A stretch of 64,000 bases of DNA from assembly GCA_963753955.1 (NCBI GenBank), contig CAVWEM010000011.1, positions 85,998 to 149,997 on the forward strand. Direction: 5' to 3'. A model generated the notes under the pieces. That model saw nothing but the letters and a program-made list of their open reading frames with translations, had not been told where the DNA came from and did no database searches. Positions 31,225 to 40,140 of the stretch are shown here, piece after piece. How positions within the stretch are numbered: the stretch's first letter is position 1; every line of letters begins with the position of its first letter. Origin of the DNA: Methylumidiphilus sp963753955. GTDB lineage: Bacteria; Pseudomonadota; Gammaproteobacteria; Methylococcales; Methylococcaceae. A program made the translations under genes and the position numbers.

Positions 31225-31440
31225 GATGTCGTCAATGTACTTGCGATCATGGCGGTTTGGTTTGTTATGGCCGTCCTTGCAAATCCGCTTTGTGAATTCC
31301 CTTTGAAGGATGACTGGGTCTATGCACTTGCAATCCAATCAGTATTCAAAACAGGCTATTTTTAGTTTCCTTCCCCAAGAAGCGCCAATGTAGGCCCTCA
31401 AGTCTATTGGGGTTATTTGTTTTTATTTGAACTAGCGCAG
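31225..31440 (+). pseudogene. N-terminal fragment of a second GT39/ArnT-like gene
   Basis: Translates as DVVNVLAIMAVWFVMAVLAN, PLCEFPLKDDWVYALAIQSV, FKTGYF, a TAG, then FPSPRSANVGPQVYWGYLF. This aligns with residues about 21-90 of the gene at 28349. The first 20 residues are missing next to the IS1 end, one in-frame stop is present, and homology ends near 31435. It is the remnant of a tandem paralog. Confidence 0.85.
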
Positions 31441-31783
31441 CGTCCGATTCTGCTGTGCATTGTGTCAAGCTAAACAAGAATTCCCAGCTTTAGCTGCTCG
31501 GGTTAGCCGCCGACAAGTCAGTTCGCTTGCTGACTTTCGTCTAATGCCCATGGATCCTATAAAACAATCCCTTGCGCATAAACCAGGCAACCCCGCGTAG
31601 CGCTGCTTGATTCTTGAGCGCTAATAAGAGAAACTGCAAGACTTAATGCTACTGGCGGTTGCCTGCTGGGCAAGGCCCATTCTTTTCACGGATCCTCCAC
31701 CCATGACTTTGGGTGGCCGCATTGGAGAGCTTACTAGCCCACCTGTGCCTTTTACTTCAAAACAATAAGATGAGGTTTTAGAT
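31441..31783 (+). ncRNA. Candidate structured RNA leader upstream of the unknown-protein gene
   Basis: About 340 bases without an ORF. Several complementary segments are visible: a 7-bp hairpin at 31515-31536, a 9-bp perfect long-range helix pairing 31584-31592 with 31657-31665, and inside it a hairpin of AGCGCT at 31599-31604 with 31617-31622. A 7-bp hairpin lies at 31697-31716 (CCACCCA with TGGGTGG). GAGG at 31774-31777 then serves the ATG at 31784. I could not match it to a known riboswitch. It could be a regulatory leader, a small RNA or chance pairing. Confidence 0.35.
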
Positions 31784-32245
31784 ATGAGAAAAAAATTCCC
31801 CAGGGAAGTGTTGCATTCAAAAGCGGAATGGAAGAAGGTCAACATCAACATGCATGGCGAACTGGAACCTGCCGTCTTGGAACTAAGCTACTTGAAGGGG
31901 GCCACCCACAGCGCCAAACCCTTTGGACTGCCGGACAACCTCAAGTCGGTGAATTCCCCGGAGATCAAGGAATTCATCGCAGAGCATAAAATCACCAAGC
32001 TCTTCCTTACCGGCCACCTGGAAAATCCGGGCAGCGAGCATCCCCACGGCTACATTGAGTACGAAATCGACGACAACGGCATGGATATCATCCTTTACCG
32101 GGTGAACGGCGAGCCGCACACCAAGCATGTCACCATCAAGATCGAGGAAGTCCACCACTTCAACAACCACGACAACAAGTGGGTGTACCATGAATTGGAG
32201 GATCTCATTGAGGAGACAGGGCTGATCAAACGTAAAGTGGCCTAA
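31784..32245 (+). CDS. Protein of unknown function, 153 residues
   Basis: Cytoplasmic, no signal peptide or membrane segment. It is rich in charged residues and histidines, with SEHPHGYIEYEIDDNGMDII, GEPHTKHVTIKIEEVHHFNN and HDNKWVYHELEDLIEETGLI. The beta-strand-like HVTIKIEEVHHF segment and repeated His-Asp-Glu clusters could bind metal, but no known motif fits. A 21-base gap joins it to the slipin gene on the same strand, so a shared function at the membrane is possible. I do not recognise the family. GC-rich codon use resembles the chromosome rather than the AT-rich cluster to its left. Confidence 0.7.
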   Translation: MRKKFPREVLHSKAEWKKVNINMHGELEPAVLELSYLKGATHSAKPFGLPDNLKSVNSPEIKEFIAEHKITKLFLTGHLENPGSEHPHGYIEYEIDDNGMDIILYRVNGEPHTKHVTIKIEEVHHFNNHDNKWVYHELEDLIEETGLIKRKVA

Positions 32246-32266
32246 GCCTCAAACAGGAGCCTCCCC

Positions 32267-33028
32267 ATGCTGCAAACCCTGTTGTCCGTCGCCGTGTTGA
32301 TCCTTGCCGGGTTCAGGATCGCCAACCAGTACGAGCGCGGCGTGGTGTTCCGGCTGGGCCGCTATGTCGGCACACGGGGGCCTGGTCTGTACTGGATCAT
32401 CCCGCTGGTGGAATGGCAAAAAACCATCGACATCCGCACCAAGACCCAGCCTGTCGAGCGCCAAGAGACGATCACCCAGGATAACGTGCCGATCAAAGTC
32501 TTCGCGGTGATCTGGTACCGCGTCGAAAACCCGGAAAAGGCGGTGATGAAAGTGGCCGATGTGGACAACTCGGTGATCCAGGTGTCCCTAACCACCCTGC
32601 GCAATGTCATCGGCCAGCACAGCATGGACGATGTGCTGAAGGAACAGGAAAAAATCGCCGCCATCATGCAAAAAAAGATCGACAGCGTGACCGAGCCTTG
32701 GGGGGTCAAGGTGGAGCGGGTGGAGATGAAGAACGTCGAAATCCCAGAGACCATGCAACGCGCCATGGCCCAGGAAGCCGAGGCGATCCGCGAGAAACGG
32801 GCGCGGATCATCAAGGCGGAGGCGGAGAAGGAAGCGGCCCAGCAGTTGTTCGAGGCCGCCGAACTCATCTGCAAGATACCTGCTGCCCTGGAACTGCGCC
32901 GGATGCAGATGATCACCGAAGTCGGCGCGGAGCAGAACACCACCACGGTGATCGTACTGCCCAGCGAATTCGTCAAGATGGCCGAAGGCATCGGCAAACT
33001 GGCCACAGACCACGCGCAGGCCAGTTAG
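32267..33028 (+). CDS. Slipin (SPFH/stomatin-family membrane protein)
   Basis: A 253-residue SPFH protein. AGGAG stands seven bases before the ATG. One N-terminal membrane anchor (LLSVAVLILAGFRIANQYER) is followed by the SPFH domain: GVVFRLGRYVGTRGPGLYWI, TQDNVPIKVFAVIWYRVENP, SLTTLRNVIGQHSMDDVLKE. The coiled-coil region comes next, IPETMQRAMAQEAEAIREKR with Glu-Ala-rich heptads, then an assembly segment near TTTVIVLPSEFV. Stomatin-like slipins form ring-like scaffolds in membrane microdomains. Slipin genes usually sit beside an NfeD gene; here the upstream gene is the unknown protein and downstream is a convergent operon. Confidence 0.93.
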   Translation: MLQTLLSVAVLILAGFRIANQYERGVVFRLGRYVGTRGPGLYWIIPLVEWQKTIDIRTKTQPVERQETITQDNVPIKVFAVIWYRVENPEKAVMKVADVDNSVIQVSLTTLRNVIGQHSMDDVLKEQEKIAAIMQKKIDSVTEPWGVKVERVEMKNVEIPETMQRAMAQEAEAIREKRARIIKAEAEKEAAQQLFEAAELICKIPAALELRRMQMITEVGAEQNTTTVIVLPSEFVKMAEGIGKLATDHAQAS

Positions 33029-33035
33029 CCAAGAA

Positions 33036-34268
33036 TCAAACCAGAATTTCCAATGCCTGGGGATGCCCCAGGAAAGCCGTCGGGCTGGCGGTAAGCCCGT
33101 AGGCACCGGATTGCAGCACCACGATCAAATCGCCTTCCTCCGCATGGCCGAGTTCCATCTTGTCCGCCAAAATATCCAGCGGTGTGCATAGCGGCCCGAC
33201 CACCGAGGCAATCTCCGCCGTTTCAGGGACGACCCGGTTGCCCACCAGCACTGGGTAATTTTTGCGGATCACCTGGCCGAAATTGCCCGAAGCGGACAGG
33301 TGGTGGTGCAGCCCGCCGTCGGTGACAAGGAACACCTGCCCCCTGGACAATTTGCGGTCGATGACGCGGGCCACATAGACCCCCGCCTCGCCGATGAAAT
33401 AGCGCCCCAGTTCGATGACAAACTCGGCTTCGGGAAAATCGGCACGGGCGGCGGGCATCAGGCTGGACAGATGTTCGCCCACACGCGCCAGATCCAAGGG
33501 CTGTTCGCCCGGAAAATACGGGATGCCGAATCCGCCGCCCAGATTGAGCAGAAGCACCGGCCCCGGCGCTTCAGCCGCCAGCCTTCGAGCCAGTCCGAAG
33601 GTCTTTTCCTGCGCCTCCATTATGGCTTCGGCACTGAGATTCTGCGAGCCGGAGAAAATATGGAAGCCATAAAACTCCAGATCCAAAGCCTTCATCCGCG
33701 ACAACAGGGCCGGCACCCGTTCGGCGTCAATTCCAAACGGCTTGGGGCCACCGCCCATCTTCATGCCTGAACTCCTCAACTCGAAGTCCGGGTTGACGCG
33801 CACCGCCACCTTGGGCCGCAAGCCACTTTCCGTGCCGATCCTTGCCAAGCACTCCATTTCCCGTTCGGATTCCAGGTTGACCACGATCCCTGCCGCCGCC
33901 GCCTGCCGCAATTCCTTTTCGCTCTTGCCAGGCCCGGCGAAGCTGATCTTGTCAGGCGGTATCGGCGCGTCCAACGCCGTCTTCAATTCGCCGCCGGAGG
34001 CAATATCAAACCCATCGACCAGCCCGGCCAGATGCTGCACCACCGCAGGCATCGGATTGGCCTTGATGGCATAATGCAGATGGATGTCCGCAGGCAGAGC
34101 CGCCCGCAACTGCGCGACCCGTGCGCCAATCAAAGCCCGGTCATAGGCGTAGAACGGCGTCTGTCCGACGCGCCCGGCCAAGCGGCTGATAGGGATGCCG
34201 CCAATCAGCAGGCTGTTATCGACGACCGGAAAAAGCAGGTCAAATGGATGCTGGGCGGTCGCTTTCAT
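33036..34268 (-). CDS. PLP-dependent decarboxylase, exosortase-A-system type
   Basis: A 410-residue fold-type III (alanine racemase-like barrel) decarboxylase related to diaminopimelate decarboxylase. PLP lysine is in HLHYAIKANPMPAVVQHLAG, and GFDIASGGELKTAL, FYGFHIFSGSQNLSAEAIME, LLNLGGGFGIPYFPGEQP and VVLQSGAYGLTASPTAFLGH are in order. The close match to the family annotated as exosortase A system-associated PLP decarboxylase (TIGR03099, from memory) and the adjacent acyl-CoA ligase of the same system support the call. The ATGA overlap with the ligase stop shows coupling. It is last in the leftward operon and ends seven bases from the convergent slipin gene. Confidence 0.9.
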   Translation of the reverse strand: MKATAQHPFDLLFPVVDNSLLIGGIPISRLAGRVGQTPFYAYDRALIGARVAQLRAALPADIHLHYAIKANPMPAVVQHLAGLVDGFDIASGGELKTALDAPIPPDKISFAGPGKSEKELRQAAAAGIVVNLESEREMECLARIGTESGLRPKVAVRVNPDFELRSSGMKMGGGPKPFGIDAERVPALLSRMKALDLEFYGFHIFSGSQNLSAEAIMEAQEKTFGLARRLAAEAPGPVLLLNLGGGFGIPYFPGEQPLDLARVGEHLSSLMPAARADFPEAEFVIELGRYFIGEAGVYVARVIDRKLSRGQVFLVTDGGLHHHLSASGNFGQVIRKNYPVLVGNRVVPETAEIASVVGPLCTPLDILADKMELGHAEEGDLIVVLQSGAYGLTASPTAFLGHPQALEILV

Positions 34269-35851
34269 GCCCCGGCCTCATCGAATAAGTCGGCCAGCTC
34301 CCCCGCCAACCGCTTGCGGTCGATCTTGCCGTTGGGATTGCGCGGCAGCGGCTCGGAGCGGACGATGACCCGCGCAGGGATCATGAAGTTCGGCAGTTGC
34401 CTCTTGCACTCGTCCAAAATGCGCTGTTCGGCAGAGGCTTCCCGATGCGCGGCATAGGCCACCACGATGACGGCCTGCCCCAACACGGGATGGGGAACGC
34501 CCACGGCGGCCGCTTCGCTGGCCGCTTGCGTCGCATAGACCACCTCTTCGACTTCCGTGGGGCTGACCCGATACCCTGAGGTCTTGATCATCTCATCCCG
34601 CCTGCCGACAAAATATAAAAAGCCCTCTTCGTCCATCCGCACCGTGTCGCCCGACCAGACCGCCATTTCCGTGATGGGCAAGCCAAGCAGTTGGCCGGGG
34701 GCGGGCTTGTAACGTTCCGCCGTCTTTTCCATGTCGTTCCAATACCCCAAGGCCACATGCGCCCCACGATGCACCAACTCCCCTTCCTCGCCCGGCGCAC
34801 AGGGCGAGCCATCCGGCCGCACCACCAGGATTTCGGCATTCGGAATGGCTTTGCCGATGGACTCGGGACGCCGATCCACTTCCTCGGGCGGCAGGAAAGT
34901 CGAACGGAACGCCTCCGTCAATCCATACATCAAAAACGGCTGGGTTTTCGGCAATTTTGCCCGCAACGCAGCCAGCGTCGCGGTGGGCATGGCCCCGCCG
35001 GAATTGGTGATGTAGCGCAAATGCCCGTCCACGCCCTCCGGCCAGTCGAGCTGGGCCAATTGAATCCACAAGGGCGGCACGGCGGCCAGTCCGGTGATTT
35101 TCTCCCGCTCCACCGCACGGATCACATCCCGTGGCAGCAGATAATTCATCAACACCGCGCAGCCTCCGGCCAAGAAAGCAGTGGTGAGCTGGGAAAGGCC
35201 GTAATCGAAGCTCAAGGGCAACACGGAGAGGATGCGGTCTTGCCCGTGGTTTTCCAAATATTGCGCGACACTGGACGCACCGGCCACGAGGTTGCGGTGG
35301 GACAGCACGACCCCTTTGGGCCTTCCCGTGCTTCCCGAGGTGTAAAGGATCGCGGCCATATCGGTATCGATGACCCGGTGCGCCTTGTGTTCCTGTATTT
35401 GTCCGCGTTCGGACCAGCGGACAATCTCCAAGCCGACGATGGCACCGGACGGCTTGTCCCCCACCAACACCACCGCCCGCAAATCACGGCAATGGAGCAA
35501 AACCGGGCGCAGCAATTCCAAGCGCTCCGGCGAAGTCACCAGGATTCGCACATTGCAGTCGGTAAGGATGTGGCCCACCTGTTCGGGCTTGAGCAGCGGA
35601 TTGGCCGGAACGAATACCCCGCCGGCTGCCGACGCGCCGAACAAAGCCACCACCGTGTCGATGCGTTTTTCCAGATAGACGGCCACCCGTTCCCAGCGCA
35701 GCAACCCAAGAGACAAGAAAAGACCGCTTGCTTGGCTTATTTCCCTGGACAGGGATTGATAATCCACATCTCGGGTGCCCTCTTTGAGGGCGGTTGAATG
35801 GGGGTTCGACAACAAGGCCGGCAAAAACAATTCATGTGATAAATTCATCAT
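34265..35851 (-). CDS. Acyl-CoA ligase (AMP-forming), exosortase-A-system type
   Basis: A 528-residue adenylate-forming enzyme. AMP-binding motifs are ILYTSGSTGRPKGVVLSHRN, FLMYGLTEAFRSTFLPPEEV, YFVGRRDEMIKTSGYRVSPT and the C-terminal lysine motif RNPNGKIDRKRLAGEL. It matches the ligase family associated with the exosortase A system (TIGR03098, from memory), thought to activate an amino or acyl group for surface-polymer decoration. The ATG at 35851 overlaps the previous stop by four bases and is preferred; an in-frame extension to 35914 would run far into the upstream gene. The usual small acyl-carrier-protein gene is not next to it. Confidence 0.9.
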   Translation of the reverse strand: MMNLSHELFLPALLSNPHSTALKEGTRDVDYQSLSREISQASGLFLSLGLLRWERVAVYLEKRIDTVVALFGASAAGGVFVPANPLLKPEQVGHILTDCNVRILVTSPERLELLRPVLLHCRDLRAVVLVGDKPSGAIVGLEIVRWSERGQIQEHKAHRVIDTDMAAILYTSGSTGRPKGVVLSHRNLVAGASSVAQYLENHGQDRILSVLPLSFDYGLSQLTTAFLAGGCAVLMNYLLPRDVIRAVEREKITGLAAVPPLWIQLAQLDWPEGVDGHLRYITNSGGAMPTATLAALRAKLPKTQPFLMYGLTEAFRSTFLPPEEVDRRPESIGKAIPNAEILVVRPDGSPCAPGEEGELVHRGAHVALGYWNDMEKTAERYKPAPGQLLGLPITEMAVWSGDTVRMDEEGFLYFVGRRDEMIKTSGYRVSPTEVEEVVYATQAASEAAAVGVPHPVLGQAVIVVAYAAHREASAEQRILDECKRQLPNFMIPARVIVRSEPLPRNPNGKIDRKRLAGELADLFDEAGA

Positions 35852-36879
35852 TCTGGAATTGCCTTCTGGGTCGAGAGGGACAGGCTGTTTCTCAACACTT
35901 TGAACAACTTCCATGGGTAGAAATTGATATGGTACATGACCCGGAAATTATCGCTCCACTTGGTGTGCCAATCCATAACCCTGCCATAAAATTCAATCCG
36001 CCGGATGGATTTCTCCTCGAATATAGCCTGGAAAACCTCTTGCCGCATCAGCATGGCCGGGGAGGAACCTTCAATCGTTTCGTCATACGTTGTCTTCAAT
36101 ATGACGAGAGTATTGTCGCCGATCACACACAAATCAGTGGCCACCAGCTTGTCGTCATAATAATAGCAATAAACGCGACAATGGCCCGTTGCCGCAAAGG
36201 CCGATAATGTATCAACGTAAAACCGGCCTTGCACGTTATCAATGTGGATGGCAGAGTTGCACTTCATCTTCCATCCCGAAGATTCCAACTCCCCATACTG
36301 GCGCACCGCCTGGATCATATCGGCGGACCGGGACAACACCTCAAGGCGGATCTGGTTGCCTTCCCGTTCCAACCGATTGCGCTGCCGTTTCAAATTGTGG
36401 CGGAGATTCTTGCCACGCGCCGACCAATAATCATCAAAAGACTGATCGACATTGATGTGGGCAGTCTGGATATAATCTATGGTGGAGATATGCCCTTGAT
36501 CTTGCGGGCGCGGTGATAAATAGGGATCCTGTTGATTGACGCCGAATACGAGAGTCAACGGCGGCAAAGAGGTGGCCAAGGAAACCAGTAAATCTTCGAT
36601 GGGGCTGCCGGTTTTGGACAACCACAGCCCGATGGGAGCCTGGGCAGGCTGGAAAGTCGACCAAACACCAAATTTGGCCTTGTTGACGATTCCCATGGCA
36701 ATAGGCTGATTGAGTGGGCCGAAGATTGCCATTTGCTCGTTGCCCGTGCCAAAGTGCTTGATTAGCGGCTCGACGAAGCGGGATTCAAGCAAAGGGGAAC
36801 GAGGGCCATGCTGGTTTAACCAATCCCAGCCTTCACGATGCAAAGCGAAGTCATTTGTCGAAAAAAACTGCCAATTCAT
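35848..36879 (-). CDS. GNAT/FemAB-like acyltransferase (BioF2-like), EPS-associated
   Basis: A 343-residue protein. GGAAG six bases before the ATG at 36879 favours this start over 36969, whose extension overlaps the upstream gene's end. ARGKNLRHNLKRQRNRLERE near the middle is the hallmark of the Acetyltransf_6/FemAB-type proteins in exopolysaccharide and exosortase loci. ESSGWKMKCNSAIHI, VYCYYYDDKLVATDLCVIGD, and IEFYGRVMDWHTKWSD follow. It should transfer an acyl or aminoacyl group to a glycan or peptide; substrate unknown. It sits between a DegT-like gene and the acyl-CoA ligase, whose product could feed it. Confidence 0.83.
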   Translation of the reverse strand: MNWQFFSTNDFALHREGWDWLNQHGPRSPLLESRFVEPLIKHFGTGNEQMAIFGPLNQPIAMGIVNKAKFGVWSTFQPAQAPIGLWLSKTGSPIEDLLVSLATSLPPLTLVFGVNQQDPYLSPRPQDQGHISTIDYIQTAHINVDQSFDDYWSARGKNLRHNLKRQRNRLEREGNQIRLEVLSRSADMIQAVRQYGELESSGWKMKCNSAIHIDNVQGRFYVDTLSAFAATGHCRVYCYYYDDKLVATDLCVIGDNTLVILKTTYDETIEGSSPAMLMRQEVFQAIFEEKSIRRIEFYGRVMDWHTKWSDNFRVMYHINFYPWKLFKVLRNSLSLSTQKAIPE

Positions 36880-36928
36880 GCACATCTTCCAATAGTAATT
36901 AGGCTGGATCAATTGTTTTCTGCCATCC

Positions 36929-38176
36929 TCAGCTAGCGGTGTTGGATGGATTATTCTCCGAGTCGGCAAGCACAGAAATTATCATCCCTATCATCCAGTC
37001 CAGTTCCTTGCCGACAAGCGATTGATGGCAGGGAAACTGGAAAACCCGGCGGGACAGATCCGCCGAAACCGGGCAGACCGAAGCATCCACACCTTTCCAT
37101 CGAAACTCGCCAAACCGGATAATGGGAACCCCTTTCCGCTTAAGGACAGGAAAAAACCTTTCAGGATCATCCATCAGCATGGGAAACACCTGCGGATAGA
37201 CATCCTCGGGCAACTGCGCAAACAATGGCCGACCACCGCGAATATCACGGAAAGCATCAAGCATTTTTTTATAATTGCTTCGGCGGAGCGAGCAAGCGCG
37301 GGAAAACGATATGGCCCGCATAATGGCAATCGATGGCCACGACATGCTTATTTTTAACTTCGCAGGTTCAAAATCGAACCCCGCACTGTCTTGCGCCTCG
37401 CAGGACTGGGCAACGGACTCGCCGCATTCCCTGCGCTTTTTAAATCTCCGCCATAGCCTATTCTTGGATTTCAGCAAACTATTAAGCCAAGGCAATCTCC
37501 CATACTCGCAAGCCATTTCAAGGGCATTCAAGCCTGACTGAAGTTGGAAAAACAATCCTCCATGCTGTATTTTTATGTCCGCTAAGGATCGCCTGGAAGA
37601 CACCAGGCAGCCCCCTTCATAAACAGGAATGAACTTCATGATGCTGGCAATGGCGTAGTCACCTTGGCCTCCCAGAGGTTGCCCATGGCCAATCCCAAAA
37701 AACGCATGGGCGCAGTCTTCTATCAAAACCAAGCCATGCGTGTCGCAGAATTTCCGCAACGTACGCATGTCCTGGATAAAGCCAAAGTAATGCACGGCTA
37801 TCAGCGCACGAGAATCTGGCCTGAGATAACCGGCCAAAACTTCGACATCAACCGTGGTATCTGGCCGAATGGGGTAGAAGATTGGATCAACCCCAAGCCA
37901 GGCCAAAGGCGAAACCATGGCGGGACAATGATAGGCTGGCACCAAAACGCTGCTGCCACGCCCAATCTTGGCGTGCAGGAGCGCATGGGCCAAAGCGCTC
38001 CTGGCATTCAAAGTCAGTTTCGCTTGCCCAGCGTCCAACACCGTGCCGCAACGCGATGTTTCACGTCCGAACACATCCAAAGACAAAACAGGACGCGCAG
38101 GGATATAGGGTTTCACATTCAAGTATTCGGCCATATCTTTGGCACTTCCATCCTGCATATTTTTTATGTTTGACAT
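36929..38176 (-). CDS. DegT/DnrJ/EryC1/StrS-family aminotransferase
   Basis: A 415-residue PLP enzyme of the sugar aminotransferase fold. NARSALAHALLHAKIGRGSS and VLVPAYHCPAMVSPLAWLGV bind cofactor phosphate; LVLIEDCAHAFFGIGHGQPL carries the PLP Asp; and IASIMKFIPVYEGGCLVSS has the Schiff-base lysine of the SxxK...EGG motif, with a Val-Tyr before EGG instead of the usual Gly. Members aminate keto-sugars or act as dehydratases in surface-sugar synthesis. It overlaps the preceding acyltransferase gene by 13 bases and is 49 bases from the following one. Start choice between Met1, Met7 and Met15 is open. Confidence 0.85.
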   Translation of the reverse strand: MSNIKNMQDGSAKDMAEYLNVKPYIPARPVLSLDVFGRETSRCGTVLDAGQAKLTLNARSALAHALLHAKIGRGSSVLVPAYHCPAMVSPLAWLGVDPIFYPIRPDTTVDVEVLAGYLRPDSRALIAVHYFGFIQDMRTLRKFCDTHGLVLIEDCAHAFFGIGHGQPLGGQGDYAIASIMKFIPVYEGGCLVSSRRSLADIKIQHGGLFFQLQSGLNALEMACEYGRLPWLNSLLKSKNRLWRRFKKRRECGESVAQSCEAQDSAGFDFEPAKLKISMSWPSIAIMRAISFSRACSLRRSNYKKMLDAFRDIRGGRPLFAQLPEDVYPQVFPMLMDDPERFFPVLKRKGVPIIRFGEFRWKGVDASVCPVSADLSRRVFQFPCHQSLVGKELDWMIGMIISVLADSENNPSNTAS

Positions 38177-39261
38177 CGTGGCCTGCGCATCAATTGGACA
38201 GGAAATTGCGCCGCCAATCCCCCTAACGTCTGCCTCAACGCACCCGCCAGGCCGACAAGGGTGCGCGGATTATAGGCGACGATTCCCCAGCGTTCCCTTC
38301 GATGGCTCATCCAGTCCTTTTTATACGCATCATCTCCGCTCAAATAATCCACCTCATGCACCTTGTCCACATCCAACGCATGTCGCATCATATGCGAAGA
38401 CAGGATGGAGCCTGCGGAATACGAAGCGAATTTCTCGTCATAGGCAAGTTTGTAAATAGCCGCGCGCCCATGGGCGACAATCCATATCTGCGCAGCCACG
38501 GGTTCGTCTTGGAGATAAGCAACCCCCAAGCGTAGCCAATCCCGCTCCGCAGTGAATCTTATCAGCCCAGGGATAAACCCCGGAAACGGCTCCTCCACTT
38601 TCCAGCTAGTGGCATAGACTTTTTTATAATCAGCAATGCCTAGTTCAATCCCATCCCCGCCTGTGATAATTTTCAACCGCCCTGTGCCGTTGGCGAAGAA
38701 TTGCTTGCTTTTGCGTTTTATGGTGTTTTTAAGCCTAGACGGCAAGCCGTGGTGATAGTCTTCGTAAGAACGTCCGCAGACAGGCAAATACCAATTGCCA
38801 AAACAGTAATATTTGAAGGGCAACATGCCCACGGCACGTAGCGCTTGGAACAGCGAATCAAACGAGGCATCTTCGATGGAAAGCGGCATGAAATCAATCT
38901 CATCCCACCGTGGGTCATCGACCTTGACCAAGGCCAACGCTTGGCTTAACAACTCGGCAGTCACACACGAAGAACTGACCGGCGCATACAAGGAGGTATA
39001 AAAATTACCCAATGATCTTAGTTTTCTCGGCCTGATAATACTGTCATCATAATACATTGGGAAAATTGCGAATTGCCCGCCATCGTCCTCGGCGACAATT
39101 ATCTTTAGCTTATCCCTTGGGCCAAGGGTAGTGGAAGACAAGTTGGCGAACCAAGATAAACTTAAATCATAACTGATATGTTCGGCTTGCTGGAAGGCCT
39201 TTTGGTGGGCGGGAGAAAGCGTTTCAAAACTTTCGTGGCTGCACACTTTCACTGACATCAT
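38164..39261 (-). CDS. GNAT/FemAB-like acyltransferase, second copy in the operon
   Basis: A 365-residue protein of the same broad fold as the gene at 35848 but clearly divergent. LPSRLKNTIKRKSKQFFANG is the Acetyltransf_6 signature. EDGGQFAIFPMYYDDSIIRP, YATSWKVEEPFPGFIPGLIR, AAQIWIVAHGRAAIYKLAYD and VDYLSGDDAYKKDWMSHRRE follow the family order. GAAGG just before tandem ATG codons leaves the start at either 39261 or 39258. It is the first gene of the leftward operon, so its promoter lies in the gap to its right. Confidence 0.85.
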   Translation of the reverse strand: MMSVKVCSHESFETLSPAHQKAFQQAEHISYDLSLSWFANLSSTTLGPRDKLKIIVAEDDGGQFAIFPMYYDDSIIRPRKLRSLGNFYTSLYAPVSSSCVTAELLSQALALVKVDDPRWDEIDFMPLSIEDASFDSLFQALRAVGMLPFKYYCFGNWYLPVCGRSYEDYHHGLPSRLKNTIKRKSKQFFANGTGRLKIITGGDGIELGIADYKKVYATSWKVEEPFPGFIPGLIRFTAERDWLRLGVAYLQDEPVAAQIWIVAHGRAAIYKLAYDEKFASYSAGSILSSHMMRHALDVDKVHEVDYLSGDDAYKKDWMSHRRERWGIVAYNPRTLVGLAGALRQTLGGLAAQFPVQLMRRPRCQT

Positions 39262-39485
39262 TGACCTTCAAATTAATGGCACTAATACAAAGTCGCCATT
39301 CTATAAAAAAGCCAAGCCACAAGCAAGTCCTCTTTGCAAAATGCGAAAATATTTTGCGTTTTGCTAATCGGCATCGCCAAAACCCCTAATGCGCTTATTT
39401 CACGCCATGCCTGATGCCGACTTTGCGCCCGCACGGTTTCTCGATATACTTTAGGCCAAATCCAAAAATACTTGGCGTTAACGAG
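39262..39485. promoter_or_regulatory. Divergent promoter region between the EPS operon and the FHA gene
   Basis: 224 AT-richer bases between two outward-facing genes. It should contain the promoter of the EPS operon and that of the FHA gene. I could not assign hexamers with confidence, and no operator palindrome stands out. Confidence 0.4.
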
Positions 39486-40140
39486 ATGGCCAAACTCACA
39501 CTCACATTCAAAGGCAAGACGCTCCACACCCAGACCCTTGTCGATGGGATTTTCACCATCGGCAGGGATGATACGAATGACTTGCAAATCGATAGCTTGG
39601 CGGTCGCACCCCGCCATGCATCAGTGTCCGTCGCCGGTGCCGACAAGCAGGTGAAGCAACTCGATCCGGCTTACCCACTCGTTGTCAACGGCAGCCCCGT
39701 CAGCGAACACCCATTGACGCACGGCGACCTCATCGGCATAGGCAAGCATCAAATCCACTTTTCTGACAGCGATAGCGCCGTCACGGCTGGAATGCCGCCA
39801 AAACCTGGGGAACAAGCCAGGATGCCCACCCCCACTCCTTTGCAATACGGATTCGGCAGCGGGGTGGCGCAGCCTTCAGGTTTTGAAAGGAAAAAACATC
39901 GGGGTGGTGATCCCGTTGCGCAGGTCGATGACCCGGCTGGGTACGGAAAGCTCGGGGTCGGCGGTGATTGCCCACCGCAAAGAGGGCTTCTTTCTGTCCA
40001 CCTTGGTCGCCGCCACCAATGTCAAGGTCAATGGCGTCGATGTCCAGGAGGAAAGCGTCCCTCTCAACCATGGCGATATTTTGAAGGTGGGCGAGAACAC
40101 CTTGCAATTTTTCTGCCGAAGCGGGGAAGAAGCCGGCTAA
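39486..40140 (+). pseudogene. Two-FHA-domain protein with a frameshift
   Basis: Residues 1-100 form an FHA domain (phosphothreonine reader): DGIFTIGRDDTNDLQIDSLA, PRHASVSVAG, and PLVVNGSPVSEHPLTHGDLI. Near 39880, at a run of T, the frame shifts by one. The continuation starting at 39883 reads LKGKNIGVVIPLRRSMTRLG, SSGSAVIAHRKEGFFLSTLV, VNGVDVQEESVPLNHGDILK, a second FHA-like domain, to a TAA at 40138. Without correction the first frame runs on as nonsense across radA. An extra T in the homopolymer is the simplest cause. It ends tail to tail with radA, overlapping by four bases. Partner kinases or secretion genes are not in view. Confidence 0.8.

Noticed and set aside
31561..31720. Known riboswitch class (SAM, c-di-GMP, cobalamin, TPP) before the unknown gene
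   Set aside because: None of the conserved cores I know could be matched, so only a generic candidate is reported.
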